Part shown: piece by piece, positions 23,769-31,504 of the stretch
Position numbering within the stretch: position 1 is the stretch's first letter
Layout: each line of letters opens with the position of its first letter
Origin: Actinoplanes sp. NBRC 103695
Lineage (GTDB): Bacteria; Actinomycetota; Actinomycetes; Mycobacteriales; Micromonosporaceae
Length of the DNA stretch: 34,894 bases
Assembly (NCBI RefSeq): GCF_030269485.1
Contig: NZ_BSTL01000054.1
Location: 1 to 34,894, forward strand
Direction of reading: 5' to 3'
Position numbers and translations under genes: made by a program
The notes under the pieces: generated by a model
The model's input: the letters and a program-made list of their open reading frames with translations, nothing else
Databases searched by the model: none
What the model was told of the DNA's origin: nothing

Positions 23769-24527
23769 GTGACTGATATCGCAGCCGTCGTGCAAGGCTT
23801 CGGCGGAGCGCGGCCCCTGGACGGACTCGACGACAGCTGGACCTGGTCGACCGGCCGAATGTTCTCCTACGCGCTCGCGCTGACCACCGACAAGGCACAC
23901 GCCGTCCAGATCAACGTCAAGGGCGAACTCGACACCGGCATGGCCGTCAGCGTCCTGTCGTACGCCCGCGAGCACAGCCCGCAGGTGCTGTCCGCCGCAC
24001 CGTTCGCCGTGCTCGAAGGCTGGACCCCGCCGCCGCAGTCGCAGGCGCATTTCGACGTCGTCGCCGCGACGATCCCCGCCGTGCACCGTTACCACGAACT
24101 CAAGCACCCCGAACTCAACGAGGTCACCTACGCGGTGTTCCCCGCCTACCGGTGCGAGTTCAGCGGCCGCGAAACCCAGTCCGAGGCCGAGGACCGCTTC
24201 GACCGCATGCTCGAGGTCGCCGACCTCGCCCGCCTGGCCACCCCGTGGCTGCGGATGCGCTACGACAACCCCCGCACCCGCGGCGGCAGCGTCGGCACCG
24301 AACTCGGCCTGGCCTGGCCGGACAAACTCATCACCGAGCTCCGCAACCTGGAGAACTCCGAGGGCGCCTGGATCGACTTCGAAAACTTCCAGAACAAGCA
24401 GCGCCGCGCCTTCTGGCAGGACGGGCTGCGGCTGGCCGCCGGCGACGACTCACGGTCGGTGGACATGACCGAACTGATCGGCTACGCCCAGCAGTTCCTG
24501 TTCAAGGGCGTCGACGATGAATCTTGA
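23769..24527 (+). CDS. Unknown protein, immunity candidate 1
   Basis: A 252-residue soluble protein from GTG, not recognised. The composition is acidic with several Trp/Phe/Tyr, and the second half has predicted helices (SEAEDRFDRMLEVADLARLA, DKLITELRNLENSEGAWIDF, ENFQNKQRRAFWQDGLRLAA). No signal peptide or membrane segment, as expected for a cytoplasmic immunity protein or chaperone. It begins 17 bp after the nuclease gene and overlaps the next gene by 11 bp, so co-expression is near certain. The assignment as immunity rests on position only. Confidence 0.5.
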   Translation: MTDIAAVVQGFGGARPLDGLDDSWTWSTGRMFSYALALTTDKAHAVQINVKGELDTGMAVSVLSYAREHSPQVLSAAPFAVLEGWTPPPQSQAHFDVVAATIPAVHRYHELKHPELNEVTYAVFPAYRCEFSGRETQSEAEDRFDRMLEVADLARLATPWLRMRYDNPRTRGGSVGTELGLAWPDKLITELRNLENSEGAWIDFENFQNKQRRAFWQDGLRLAAGDDSRSVDMTELIGYAQQFLFKGVDDES

Positions 24528-24834
24528 GGTCGAATACGACAGCCCCATCCCGGACGCCACCACCGACGACATCCACGTCGCCTTCACGAAGCTGAGCAGC
24601 ACCGGCCCCCGCTTCGCCGTCCTCGACCGCCGACCGCACCACTACATCCAGGCCTACGCCCTCGACTCCGGCGACCTCGACGTCGGCTACCGCGACGGCG
24701 GCCCCGACAAGGCCTACGAGACCGCGCACCCGCAACCCCGCGCCGCGGTCCTCGACGCCTTCCTCAGCTACCTCAACGACGACAACCGCTGGCGCACCGC
24801 CTTCGAATGGCAACGCACCGAGGACCAGCAATGA
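24517..24834 (+). CDS. Small acidic protein, immunity candidate 2
   Basis: A 105-residue acidic cytoplasmic protein. FAVLDRRPHHYIQAYALDSG then DLDVGYRDGGPDKAY and a terminal helix AVLDAFLSYLNDD followed by WRTAFEWQ give a pattern (hydrophobic strand, Y-I-Q-A, V-x-Y-R-D-G, closing W) seen in several Imm1-like immunity proteins. That similarity is only by pattern recall. It overlaps both neighbours (11 bp and 4 bp). Size and acidity fit an inhibitor of a basic nuclease toxin. Confidence 0.5.
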   Translation: MNLEVEYDSPIPDATTDDIHVAFTKLSSTGPRFAVLDRRPHHYIQAYALDSGDLDVGYRDGGPDKAYETAHPQPRAAVLDAFLSYLNDDNRWRTAFEWQRTEDQQ

Positions 24835-25178
24835 CCGACGACCCGTACGCCGGCGCCGTCATGCCGGTCACCGACGCCTCCTACGTCGCCCGGGTCATCG
24901 ACAGCCCCGTCCCCGTCCTGCTCGCCTTCCTCAAATATCCCGACAGCACCAGCCAAGCCCTGCGCCCGATCCTCACCGACGTGGCCCAGCAACGACCCGA
25001 ACACCTGCGCGTCGCCATCATCGACGCCGCCACCAACCCCCAGACCACCGACCGGTGGGGAATCACCCAGATCCCCACCATGGTCCTGTTCCACCGCGGT
25101 GTCATGCAGCGCGTCCTGCTCGGCGTACGACCCGCCGCCAGACTCCTCGACGAGATCGACGAGGCTTTCAGCCGATAG
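24831..25178 (+). CDS. Thioredoxin-fold protein without cysteines
   Basis: A 115-residue protein. SPVPVLLAFLKYPDSTSQAL then RPILTDVA, VAIIDAATNPQTTDRWGITQ and IPTMVLFHRGV trace the thioredoxin fold, with the cis-Pro at Pro82 and the usual D.....A..WGI.QIPT order. The active-site WCGPC is replaced by KYPDSTSQ, and there is no Cys in the whole protein, so it cannot do disulfide exchange. It may be a structural or chaperone-like partner. ATG overlaps the previous stop by 4 bp, making it the last gene of the toxin locus. Confidence 0.75.
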   Translation: MTDDPYAGAVMPVTDASYVARVIDSPVPVLLAFLKYPDSTSQALRPILTDVAQQRPEHLRVAIIDAATNPQTTDRWGITQIPTMVLFHRGVMQRVLLGVRPAARLLDEIDEAFSR

Positions 25179-25179
25179 C

Positions 25180-25309
25180 CAGATGGCTCGTCCAGCTGCT
25201 TGGCCGCCGGCCGGAAGTCGTCACTGTCCAGCGGCCAGACCCACAACGCCCTCACCGCGACCAGCAGCAGAACGACGACGGACAGGACGATACGGAGGGC
25301 AATGCGCAT
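25180..25309 (-). pseudogene. Membrane-anchored protein, 5' fragment
   Basis: ATG at 25309 opens MRIALRIVLSVVVLLLVAVR then ALWVWPLDSDDFRPAAKQLD, a convincing uncleaved signal-anchor and start of an extracytoplasmic domain. After about 43 residues the frame meets the end of the thioredoxin-like gene and continues only as its antisense. The gene seems cut by the arrival of the toxin locus or by a deletion. The remaining 25310-25495 shows no further gene. Confidence 0.5.
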
Positions 25310-25495
25310 GGCCGTTCGGACGAACACGAGCAGCGATGGTTCACCGTCCGGTGTCCGGCGCTGACCGGGACGCCCTCGTCGAGCAGGCACCGGGCGGCTG
25401 CACACCCGTAACCGTTGCCTGCTCGGCGGTTGCCGACCCGCGATGATGAGCGGGTGCGATGGCGCACGGGGCCAGGAGAGAACGATCCGACGGAG

Positions 25496-27154
25496 CTATC
25501 TCGCCGGCAGCAGGACGGCGGAGGGGTGGGCGCCGTCGTGCAGGATCTGGATGGTCGTGACGTGGGAGGTCGTGGCCGTCGCGACGGGCTCGCCACCGCC
25601 GAGGTTGCGGGCGAACCGGGGGAACGCACCGGCGGACACCTGGACGCGCAAGCGGTGGCCGCGGCGGAAGACGTACGCGGTCGGTGACAGCTGGACGGTC
25701 ACCTCGGTGATGCCGTCGGGCCGGACGGTGACCAGGTCGTCGCTGACGTTGATCGACCGGCCGCGTTCGTCGACGTCGCACAGCCGCACGAACAGGTCAC
25801 AGCTGGGCCGATCGGCGCGCAGCCACACCTGCGCCGCGACCTCGCCGATCACCTCCAGGTCGGCCTCCAGCACCGGTGACGTGAACGTCAGCACGTCGGC
25901 CCGCTTCTCCAGCGGCCGGTTGTCCCTCGGGCCCGGCGCGTTCGCGTCCAGCTTCGGCCCGCCCAGCGACGGGGTCGGGTCGTCCGGGTCGTAGGTGAAG
26001 GCAGTCGGCGGCGAGGCCGGATTCACGTCGCGGGCCAGCCGACCGCCGGAACGCAGATGCCAGCGCTGCTGCGAGTAGCCGGCCGGCGGCCACTGGTCGA
26101 AGTCGCGCCACTGCTTCGCGCCCATCACGAACAGCCGGACCGGAGCCTGCCCGGGCGGTTGCTCGCCGCGGGCGAGCGCGGCGCCCCAGCCGGCCACCTC
26201 CCCGACAGCCGCGCCCATGCCCGCCGGGTCGGCGTGCCACCACGGGCCGACCGTCAGCCGGGGGTCACGGCCGGCGGCGGCCAGCGCCTGGAAGTCGCGC
26301 AACTGGTCGGTCAGGAAGATGTCGTACCAGCCGGTGACCGAGCTGACCGGGACCGTCACGTCGGCGACGGTGCCGCTGTGGTCCTCGTCCTTCCAGTACG
26401 GATCGTCCTGGTCGTGACGCAAGGTCTCCTGGAAGAACGGCGACCGGTGGCCGAGCAGCGCCTTGTCGACCTCCGTCAGGGGCAGGGTGGTCATCGCCGC
26501 GGCGACCCGCTTGCGGTCCAGGCCCAGCATGGACCGCAGCAACGCCCGCGGCCGTTCCTGCGTCTCGGTGTTCCACACCCAGTTGGTCAGCGTGTCCAGC
26601 TCGAACCGGCCGGGACGCAGCAGGCCCAGGGCCAGCCGCGACGAGGTGATGTGCGGAACCATCGCCTTGACCTGTACCGGCGCCTCGGCCGCGACCGCCC
26701 ACGTGGTGTAGCCGAAGTAGCTGGAGCCGGCCAGCACCACGCCACCCTGGCCCCACGGCTGCCCCGCCAGCCAGCGCAGGGTGGCCAGGCCGTCCGCACG
26801 CTCGTGGCGCATGGCCAGGAAGCTGCCGCCGCCGGAGCCGAAGGTGCCACGGCTGCGCACCATCAGCACGTGCAGGCCACGCTCGGCGATGGCCCGCCCG
26901 TACATCCAGCCCAGCGGACCACCCGGCCCGTACGCGGTGCGCACCACCACCGTCGGCAACTGCTCCAGCGGCACGCCGGATGAGGCGGCCGGCGCCCAAT
27001 GGTCGGCCAGCAAGGTCACCCCGTCCTCGACGGTGATGCGGATGTCCCGCTCGACGGTCACGTCGCGGGTGACGGCCGGCGGAAGCTTCAACATCCGTTC
27101 TCCGAGCCGACCGGCCAGTTTCGTGGCGACATTGTGCCTGGGGCGTGTCCTCAC
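25496..27154 (-). CDS. CocE/NonD-type hydrolase (X-Pro dipeptidyl-peptidase family)
   Basis: A 552-residue serine hydrolase. The alpha/beta domain has VTVERDIRITVEDGVTLLAD near the start and the nucleophile elbow VLAGSSYFGYTTWAVAAEAP (G-x-S-Y-x-G). The acid lies in VTGWYDIFLTDQL and the His in GPWWHADPAGM. The C-terminal jelly-roll domain (EADLEVIGEVAAQVWLRADR, VRLCDVDERGRS, FRRGHRLRVQVS) is characteristic of CocE/GAA (glutaryl-7-ACA acylase-like) enzymes. All catalytic residues are present. GTG start preceded by GGAG. It follows the quinone oxidoreductase by 30 bp and so is probably under the same TetR operator. It likely hydrolyses an ester or amide; substrate unknown. Confidence 0.9.
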   Translation of the reverse strand: MRTRPRHNVATKLAGRLGERMLKLPPAVTRDVTVERDIRITVEDGVTLLADHWAPAASSGVPLEQLPTVVVRTAYGPGGPLGWMYGRAIAERGLHVLMVRSRGTFGSGGGSFLAMRHERADGLATLRWLAGQPWGQGGVVLAGSSYFGYTTWAVAAEAPVQVKAMVPHITSSRLALGLLRPGRFELDTLTNWVWNTETQERPRALLRSMLGLDRKRVAAAMTTLPLTEVDKALLGHRSPFFQETLRHDQDDPYWKDEDHSGTVADVTVPVSSVTGWYDIFLTDQLRDFQALAAAGRDPRLTVGPWWHADPAGMGAAVGEVAGWGAALARGEQPPGQAPVRLFVMGAKQWRDFDQWPPAGYSQQRWHLRSGGRLARDVNPASPPTAFTYDPDDPTPSLGGPKLDANAPGPRDNRPLEKRADVLTFTSPVLEADLEVIGEVAAQVWLRADRPSCDLFVRLCDVDERGRSINVSDDLVTVRPDGITEVTVQLSPTAYVFRRGHRLRVQVSAGAFPRFARNLGGGEPVATATTSHVTTIQILHDGAHPSAVLLPAR

Positions 27155-27184
27155 GGGGGTCTCCTGTTCGATGAAAAGCGGGTC

Positions 27185-28165
27185 TTACGGGACGAGGACG
27201 ACGCGGCCTCGGGCGGTGTGGTTCTCCAGGCGCTCGTGAGCGGTCGCGGCGTCGGCGAGCGGCAGCAACTCGATCTCGGTGTCGGCCAGGCCGGAGGCGG
27301 CGGCCGTCAGCGCGGCGGCCGCAGCCGCCGGCACAGCCTGCGGGTGCGCCGGCAGATATCCGCCGGCGTTGAAGCCCGCCACGACGAAGTTGCCCTGCCA
27401 GACCCGGTTGCCGTCGACGCCGTGCTGCCAGTCACCGCCGGCGTTGCCGACCAGCAGCAGCCGGCCACCCGGGGCGAGCAGGCCCAGGCTGTCGGTGCGG
27501 ACCTGGCCGCCGACCGGGTCGACGATCACGTCGAACTTCTCGTCACCGAGGGCGGTCGGCATGGTGGCTGAGTCGACGATCCGGTCGTACGGAAGCCGGC
27601 CGGCTCCGGCCCCGGCCAGCCGCTCGCCGCGCACGGTGCCGACCACCCGGGTAGCACCGAGCTGCTTGGCGATGCCGGGGAACGCTGCCGCGAGGCCGCC
27701 GAACGCGCCGTGGACCAGGACCCGGTCGCCCGGATGCAGCTGGATCGGGCCGGTGAGGGCGACGTGGGCCATGAGCGCGTTGGGCACGACGGCGACCGCG
27801 AGAGCCGGGTCGAGATCGTGGGCCTGTGTCGACAGCACCCGCGCCCGGTCGCTGACGTACACCGACGCGTACCCGCCGGTGGCCGAGGCCGACAGGGTGA
27901 CCACCTGCTCGCCGATCGCCAGATCGGTGACCCCCGCACCGAGCGCCCGGACCGTGCCGGCGACCTCGAGACCGGGCACGTACGGCGGCTGCGGCAGGCC
28001 CGGCACCCCCTCGTACAGCCCTTGCCGCAGGTAGACGTCGATCAGCCCGACCGCCGCGTGGGTCACGTCGATCGCGACCTGGCCGGGGCCGGGCTCCGGG
28101 TCCGGCAGCTCGGTGAGCGCCAGCACGTGCGGTTGTCCGAACTGGGTGACCTGAACTGCCTTCAC
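27185..28165 (-). CDS. NADPH:quinone oxidoreductase-like MDR protein
   Basis: A 326-residue zinc-free medium-chain dehydrogenase/reductase. MKAVQVTQFGQPHVLALTEL begins the GroES-like domain; YVPGLEVAGTVRALGAGVTD then LAIGEQVV is its core; the cofactor domain starts LHPGDRVLVHGAFGGLAAAF with the A-x-G-G-x-A/G motif of NADPH-binding quinone reductases; GGRLLLVGNAGG follows later. No catalytic-zinc ligands are seen. GTG at 28165 has GGGAG at 5 bp. Together with CocE it forms an operon controlled by two TetR-type sites. A role in detoxifying reactive carbonyls or quinones is a family inference. Confidence 0.9.
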   Translation of the reverse strand: MKAVQVTQFGQPHVLALTELPDPEPGPGQVAIDVTHAAVGLIDVYLRQGLYEGVPGLPQPPYVPGLEVAGTVRALGAGVTDLAIGEQVVTLSASATGGYASVYVSDRARVLSTQAHDLDPALAVAVVPNALMAHVALTGPIQLHPGDRVLVHGAFGGLAAAFPGIAKQLGATRVVGTVRGERLAGAGAGRLPYDRIVDSATMPTALGDEKFDVIVDPVGGQVRTDSLGLLAPGGRLLLVGNAGGDWQHGVDGNRVWQGNFVVAGFNAGGYLPAHPQAVPAAAAAALTAAASGLADTEIELLPLADAATAHERLENHTARGRVVLVP

Positions 28166-28182
28166 CGTGACTCCCTCGAAAT

Positions 28183-28206
28183 TTAACGCACTCTGTGATG
28201 CGTTAA
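28183..28206. promoter_or_regulatory. TetR-type operator O1
   Basis: TTAACGCA (28183-28190) and TGCGTTAA (28199-28206) are exact inverted repeats with an 8-bp spacer. O1 lies just before the oxidoreductase start, over the probable transcription start if TTGCGA/TAGGCT (minus strand, 18-bp spacing, about 28243 to 28214) is the promoter. Confidence 0.82.
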
Positions 28207-28228
28207 GTGCCGACAGCCTAGCCTGACG

Positions 28229-28256
28229 CTCTAACGCATCGCAAGGTGCGTTAGAG
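28229..28256. promoter_or_regulatory. TetR-type operator O2
   Basis: CTCTAACGCA (28229-28238) and TGCGTTAGAG (28247-28256) are exact inverted repeats, again with an 8-bp spacer and the same TAACGCA-N8-TGCGTTA core as O1. Centres of O1 and O2 are 48 bp apart. O2 ends 7 bp before the tetR ATG, so it must overlap that gene's promoter. Confidence 0.85.
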
Positions 28257-28263
28257 TGGATTC

Positions 28264-28917
28264 ATGCGCCAGCGGGCTCGATCGACCGACGACAAACACC
28301 GCCGCTCCGAGGACCTCCTGGTGGCGGCCGAGGCGATCGCCCTCGAGCGGGGCGGCGTACGGTTCGTCACCCTGGCGCCCGTCACGGAGCGAGCCGGCCT
28401 GCACCGCACCGGCGTCCGGCGCTACTACGCCAGCAAGGAGGAACTACTCCTCGAGCTGGCCGAACGAGGCTGGCGACAGTGGAGCACCGCGATCACCGAC
28501 AAGGCCGAGGAGAGCGGGCTGACGCCCCAAGACGTCGCGACGGTGCTGGCCGACACCATCGCGTCCCTGCCGGTGTTCTGCGACCTGCTGACCCACGTCA
28601 CGCTGAGCCTCGAGGGCGACGTCGACATCGAGCGGGCCCGGCAGTACAAGACGAACTCGTTCGCCGCCTACGACCGGATCGTGGCCGCGCTGCACCGCGC
28701 GAGCAGCATGACCGTCGAGCAGGTCCAGGCCCTGATCGCCGCCACCCTCGCGTTCGCCGCCAGCTTCTGGCAGGTGTCACACCCCACGCCGACCCTCGCG
28801 GCGCTGTACGAGCAGGTGCCGGACTGGGGCCACGTCGCCCTCGACTTCCAGCCCCGCCTGCGGCTGTTGCTCCAGTCCACCGCCGTCGGGCTGACCGAGA
28901 CCCTCCCCGCCACCTGA
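28264..28917 (+). CDS. TetR-family transcriptional regulator
   Basis: A 217-residue regulator. The N-terminal TetR helix-turn-helix is LLVAAEAIALERGGVRFVTL then APVTERAGLHRTGVRRYYAS and KEELLLELAERGW (R-Y-Y-x-S-K-E-E-L-L). The C-terminal ligand domain begins about residue 85. It is divergent from the oxidoreductase-CocE operon, and two copies of one palindrome lie in the 98-bp gap, so it almost certainly represses itself and the operon. No proper Shine-Dalgarno precedes the ATG and O2 ends 7 bp upstream, so a leaderless transcript is possible. Inducer unknown. Confidence 0.9.
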   Translation: MRQRARSTDDKHRRSEDLLVAAEAIALERGGVRFVTLAPVTERAGLHRTGVRRYYASKEELLLELAERGWRQWSTAITDKAEESGLTPQDVATVLADTIASLPVFCDLLTHVTLSLEGDVDIERARQYKTNSFAAYDRIVAALHRASSMTVEQVQALIAATLAFAASFWQVSHPTPTLAALYEQVPDWGHVALDFQPRLRLLLQSTAVGLTETLPAT

Positions 28918-28988
28918 CACCGGTGGGCGTCCGCGGGTCCTCGATCCTCACCGGCGGAGCCGAACACCACTGAAGCGGCAGACCTTGG

Positions 28989-29004
28989 CCGGCGGCTGCC
29001 GGTT
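28989..29004. terminator. Weak hairpin between tetR and the response-regulator gene
   Basis: CCGGC and GCCGG with a 4-base loop form a short GC stem in the convergent gap 28918-29031. It has no U-tract, which is common for actinobacterial terminators, but a 5-bp stem is weak support in such GC-rich DNA. Confidence 0.25.
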
Positions 29005-29031
29005 CGAGGTACGCCTGCCCGCCGGTGGACG

Positions 29032-29691
29032 TCAGGCGCGCACCAGGCCGGTCTGATAGGCGATGACGACGAGTTGGGCGCGGTCGCGGGCACCGAGCTT
29101 GGACATCGTGCGAGCGAGGTGTGACTTGACGGTCAGCGGCGACAGGTAGAGCCGCTCGGCGATCTGCTCGTTCGACATGCCCTGCGACACCAGGGCCAGG
29201 ACCTCCCGCTCGCGGTTGGTCAGCCCGCCCAGCTCGGGCGCCGCGGGCAGCGCGCTCGCCGCCGGCTGATCCAGCAAGTGCCTGATCAGGCCCTTGGTCG
29301 CGGCCGGCGAGAGCAACGCGTCACCGTCGGCCACCACCCGGATCGCGGTGACCAGTTCGGCGGGCTCGACGTGCTTGCCGAGGAAGCCGCTGGCGCCCGC
29401 GCGCAGCGCCAGCAGCACGTTGTCGTCATCCTCGAAGGTGGTCAGGACCAGCACGCGGACGGCGGCCAGGGCCGCGTCCTGGGCGATCCGGCGGGTCGCT
29501 TCCAGGCCATCCATCTGGGGCATGCGCAGATCCATGAGTACGACGTCCGCCCGCTCCGCCCGGGCCACATCGATCGCCTCGCGCCCGGTGCAGGCCTCGC
29601 CGACCACCTCGATGTCGGGTTCGAGGTCGACGAACATCCGGAACCCGGCCCGGATCAGGGCCTGATCGTCGGCGAGCACCAGCCGGATCAT
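29032..29691 (-). CDS. NarL/LuxR-type response regulator
   Basis: A 219-residue two-domain regulator. The receiver has the acidic pair in MIRLVLADDQALIRAGFRMF, phospho-acceptor Asp54 in VLMDLRMPQMDGLEA, switch Thr in VLVLTTFEDDD, and Lys in SGFLGKHVEPAEL. The C-terminal LuxR helix-turn-helix is LTNREREVLALVSQGMSNEQ then IAERLYLSPLTVKSHLARTM. ATG overlaps the kinase stop by 4 bp, giving translational coupling. It is typical of actinobacterial pairs, often controlling a nearby transporter; none is adjacent here. Target genes unknown. Confidence 0.93.
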   Translation of the reverse strand: MIRLVLADDQALIRAGFRMFVDLEPDIEVVGEACTGREAIDVARAERADVVLMDLRMPQMDGLEATRRIAQDAALAAVRVLVLTTFEDDDNVLLALRAGASGFLGKHVEPAELVTAIRVVADGDALLSPAATKGLIRHLLDQPAASALPAAPELGGLTNREREVLALVSQGMSNEQIAERLYLSPLTVKSHLARTMSKLGARDRAQLVVIAYQTGLVRA

Positions 29692-30833
29692 CGGGGTGGC
29701 GCCGAGAGCTCGGCATGCACGGCGAAGCCCCCGTCGCGGGACGGGCCGGCGCGGAAGACGCCACCGTTGGCGGCGACGCGTTCGCTCATCCCGAGGATGC
29801 CGAAGCCGGAACCGCCGGCCGCGCCCTGTCCGCCGATCGTGTTGGCGATGTCCACAGTGACCCCACCGCCGTGGTAGGCGACGGTCAGCCGGACGGCCCC
29901 GTCGCCGTGCTTCCGCGCGTTGGTCAGCCCCTCCTGGATGATCCGGTACGCCGCCAGGTCGGCCAGCACCGGCAACTCGCGCGGCGTACCCGTCTGGTGA
30001 TGATCGACCCGCAACCCGGTCGCGCCGAAGTCGTCCAGCAACCCGGTCAGCTGCGCCAGGCCCGGCGTCGGCTCGACGACCAGGCTGTCGCGCCGGGCCG
30101 TCTGCCGCAGCAGCCCGATCACCGATGTCATCTCCCTGAGCACGGTGTCGGACAGCCGGCTGATGTTCTCCAGCGCCGGGGCCACCTGCTCGGGCCGGTG
30201 CGTCAAGATGTTCCGCGCACCGCTGGCCTGGACCTTGATCGCGGCGATGTGGTGGGCCACGACGTCGTGCAGTTCGCGCGCTATGCGTACCCGTTCGTGG
30301 GCGACCCGCAGCCGGGCCTCCTCCTCGCGCGACTGCTCGGCCGCGCGGGCGCGTTCCTCCACCTCGGCGATGTAGGCGCGGCGGCTGCGGGTGGCGTCGC
30401 CGATCGCCGCGCCCACCCCTACCCACGCGATGGAGCCGAGAGCGTCGCCGGCGGCACGGGCCCAGACCAGCTGGCTCGTGAGCAGGACGGCGGCGACGAC
30501 CCCGGCGAGGACCCAGGCGGCGCGGCGGCCGACGCTGGTCGTGCAGGTGTAGACCAGCAGGGCGATCACGCCGGTGACCACCGGGTTCTCGGAGCGCTGC
30601 AGGACGGTCAGGCCGAGCGCCAGCGCGACCGTCCAGGCCAGCGCGACGACGGGGAAGCGGCGGCGCAGCACCACGGCGGCCAGCGCCAGCAGGAACACCG
30701 GGACGTCCCAGGGCCCGACGCGCGGGCGTCCGGGGTCGTCGACCACGAGCATGCCGACTCCCGCGACGAGGAGCACCAGCGCGAGGAGCGCGTCCTCGGC
30801 GATCGGGTGCCGCTTCAGCCAAGCCAGGGCCAT
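29688..30833 (-). CDS. Sensor histidine kinase (HisKA_3/NarX-like)
   Basis: A 381-residue membrane kinase. Residues 1-155 hold about five hydrophobic helices (EDALLALVLLVAGVGMLVVD and following). After a coiled linker rich in E/R/A (YIAEVEERARAAEQSREEEA) comes the HisKA_3 box ERVRIARELHDVVAHHIAAI with the phospho-accepting His, and an HATPase with EGLTNARKHGDGAV (N box) and SGFGILGMSERVAANGGVF (G box). With little extracytoplasmic sequence it probably senses within the membrane. ATG at 30833 fits the family start (MALAWLKRHP); longer in-frame starts exist but read into a non-conserved leader. Its partner is the overlapping NarL-type regulator. Confidence 0.9.
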   Translation of the reverse strand: MALAWLKRHPIAEDALLALVLLVAGVGMLVVDDPGRPRVGPWDVPVFLLALAAVVLRRRFPVVALAWTVALALGLTVLQRSENPVVTGVIALLVYTCTTSVGRRAAWVLAGVVAAVLLTSQLVWARAAGDALGSIAWVGVGAAIGDATRSRRAYIAEVEERARAAEQSREEEARLRVAHERVRIARELHDVVAHHIAAIKVQASGARNILTHRPEQVAPALENISRLSDTVLREMTSVIGLLRQTARRDSLVVEPTPGLAQLTGLLDDFGATGLRVDHHQTGTPRELPVLADLAAYRIIQEGLTNARKHGDGAVRLTVAYHGGGVTVDIANTIGGQGAAGGSGFGILGMSERVAANGGVFRAGPSRDGGFAVHAELSAPPR

Positions 30834-30981
30834 GGCCGTGATAGTAGGCAGGGCCGGCCGCACTCGGCATCGTCCACCTGTAGTAGCCCGCGCGTGCCAC
30901 ATTGGTCTGTCGGGAGTAGTCCACTTTGCCTTCTCCAGGCGGATTGCCGACCAATCAGCGGCTGGGCGAGGGTCATGGCTC
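30834..30981. promoter_or_regulatory. Divergent intergenic region before the kinase and the lipoprotein relic
   Basis: On the minus strand TACTAT about 10 bp before the kinase ATG could be a -10 element; no good -35 was found. Toward the right, GAGGG at 30968-30972 is a suitable ribosome site for the lipoprotein ATG at 30982. Confidence 0.3.
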
Positions 30982-31069
30982 ATGAGACCTTTGCTGACCG
31001 GCGCCGCCCTCATGGCCATGACCCTGCCGCTGATCACGGCCTGTGCCGCCGACGAGCCTGCCGCCGAAC
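30982..31069 (+). pseudogene. Lipoprotein 5' fragment fused to a phosphotransferase remnant
   Basis: ATG at 30982, preceded by GAGGG, opens MRPLLTGAALMAMTLPLITA with the lipobox I-T-A-C and then AADEPAAEHAPA. After about 30 residues it runs out of frame into the phosphotransferase fragment, and the frame degenerates into Arg/Pro-rich sequence. The join near 31050-31075 is a deletion scar between two unrelated genes. The lipoprotein cannot be identified from its signal peptide alone. Confidence 0.6.
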
Positions 31070-31459
31070 ATGCGCCGGCTGGCCGAGACCGTCCCGGAGA
31101 CGATCGTCCACGGCGACTTCGAGTCGAAGAACATCGTGCTGACCGACGCCGGGCCGTGCGCGGTCGACTGGTCGTCCGCGCAGGTCGGCGCCCACCTCAG
31201 CGACCTGTACGGCCTGGTCCGCGACGCCGGGCTGGTCGGCGGGCCGACGGACGCGATCGTCGCCGCGTACGCGGCCGAGACCGCGCCGGTGGCCGACCTG
31301 GAGTGGCAGCTGGCCCTCGGCGGCACGGTGTGGACCCTGCGGGCGCTGCGGTGGGTGCTCGAGGAGGGCATCCACGTGGTGCCGGAGTCGATGACGTGGA
31401 TCGACGAACTGGTCGAGCGCGCCGGCCACGTCACCGCCGCCCTGCGGGTCGCGGCCTGA
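31070..31459 (+). pseudogene. Aminoglycoside phosphotransferase-family C-lobe fragment
   Basis: A 129-codon frame from an internal ATG: MRRLAETVPETIVHGDFESK then NIVLTDAGPCAVDWSSAQVG. H-G-D-F-x-x-x-N is the catalytic loop and V-D-W the metal-binding segment of APH/choline-kinase-like enzymes; the helical C-lobe continues to TAALRVAA. The whole ATP-binding N-lobe is missing, replaced by the lipoprotein start in another frame. It could still be translated from the internal ATG but would lack ATP binding. Confidence 0.75.
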
Positions 31460-31504
31460 CGCCTGGCTCCGCACCGCCTCGGCCTCAGCCGATAGGCTCC
31501 GGCC

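Noticed and set aside
29032..30954. 640-codon minus-strand frame apparently fusing an N-terminal region to the response regulator
   Set aside because: The part upstream of 29691 is Arg/Gly/Pro-rich shadow of the histidine kinase, which is conserved in the other frame; the regulator has its own ATG with a 4-bp overlap.
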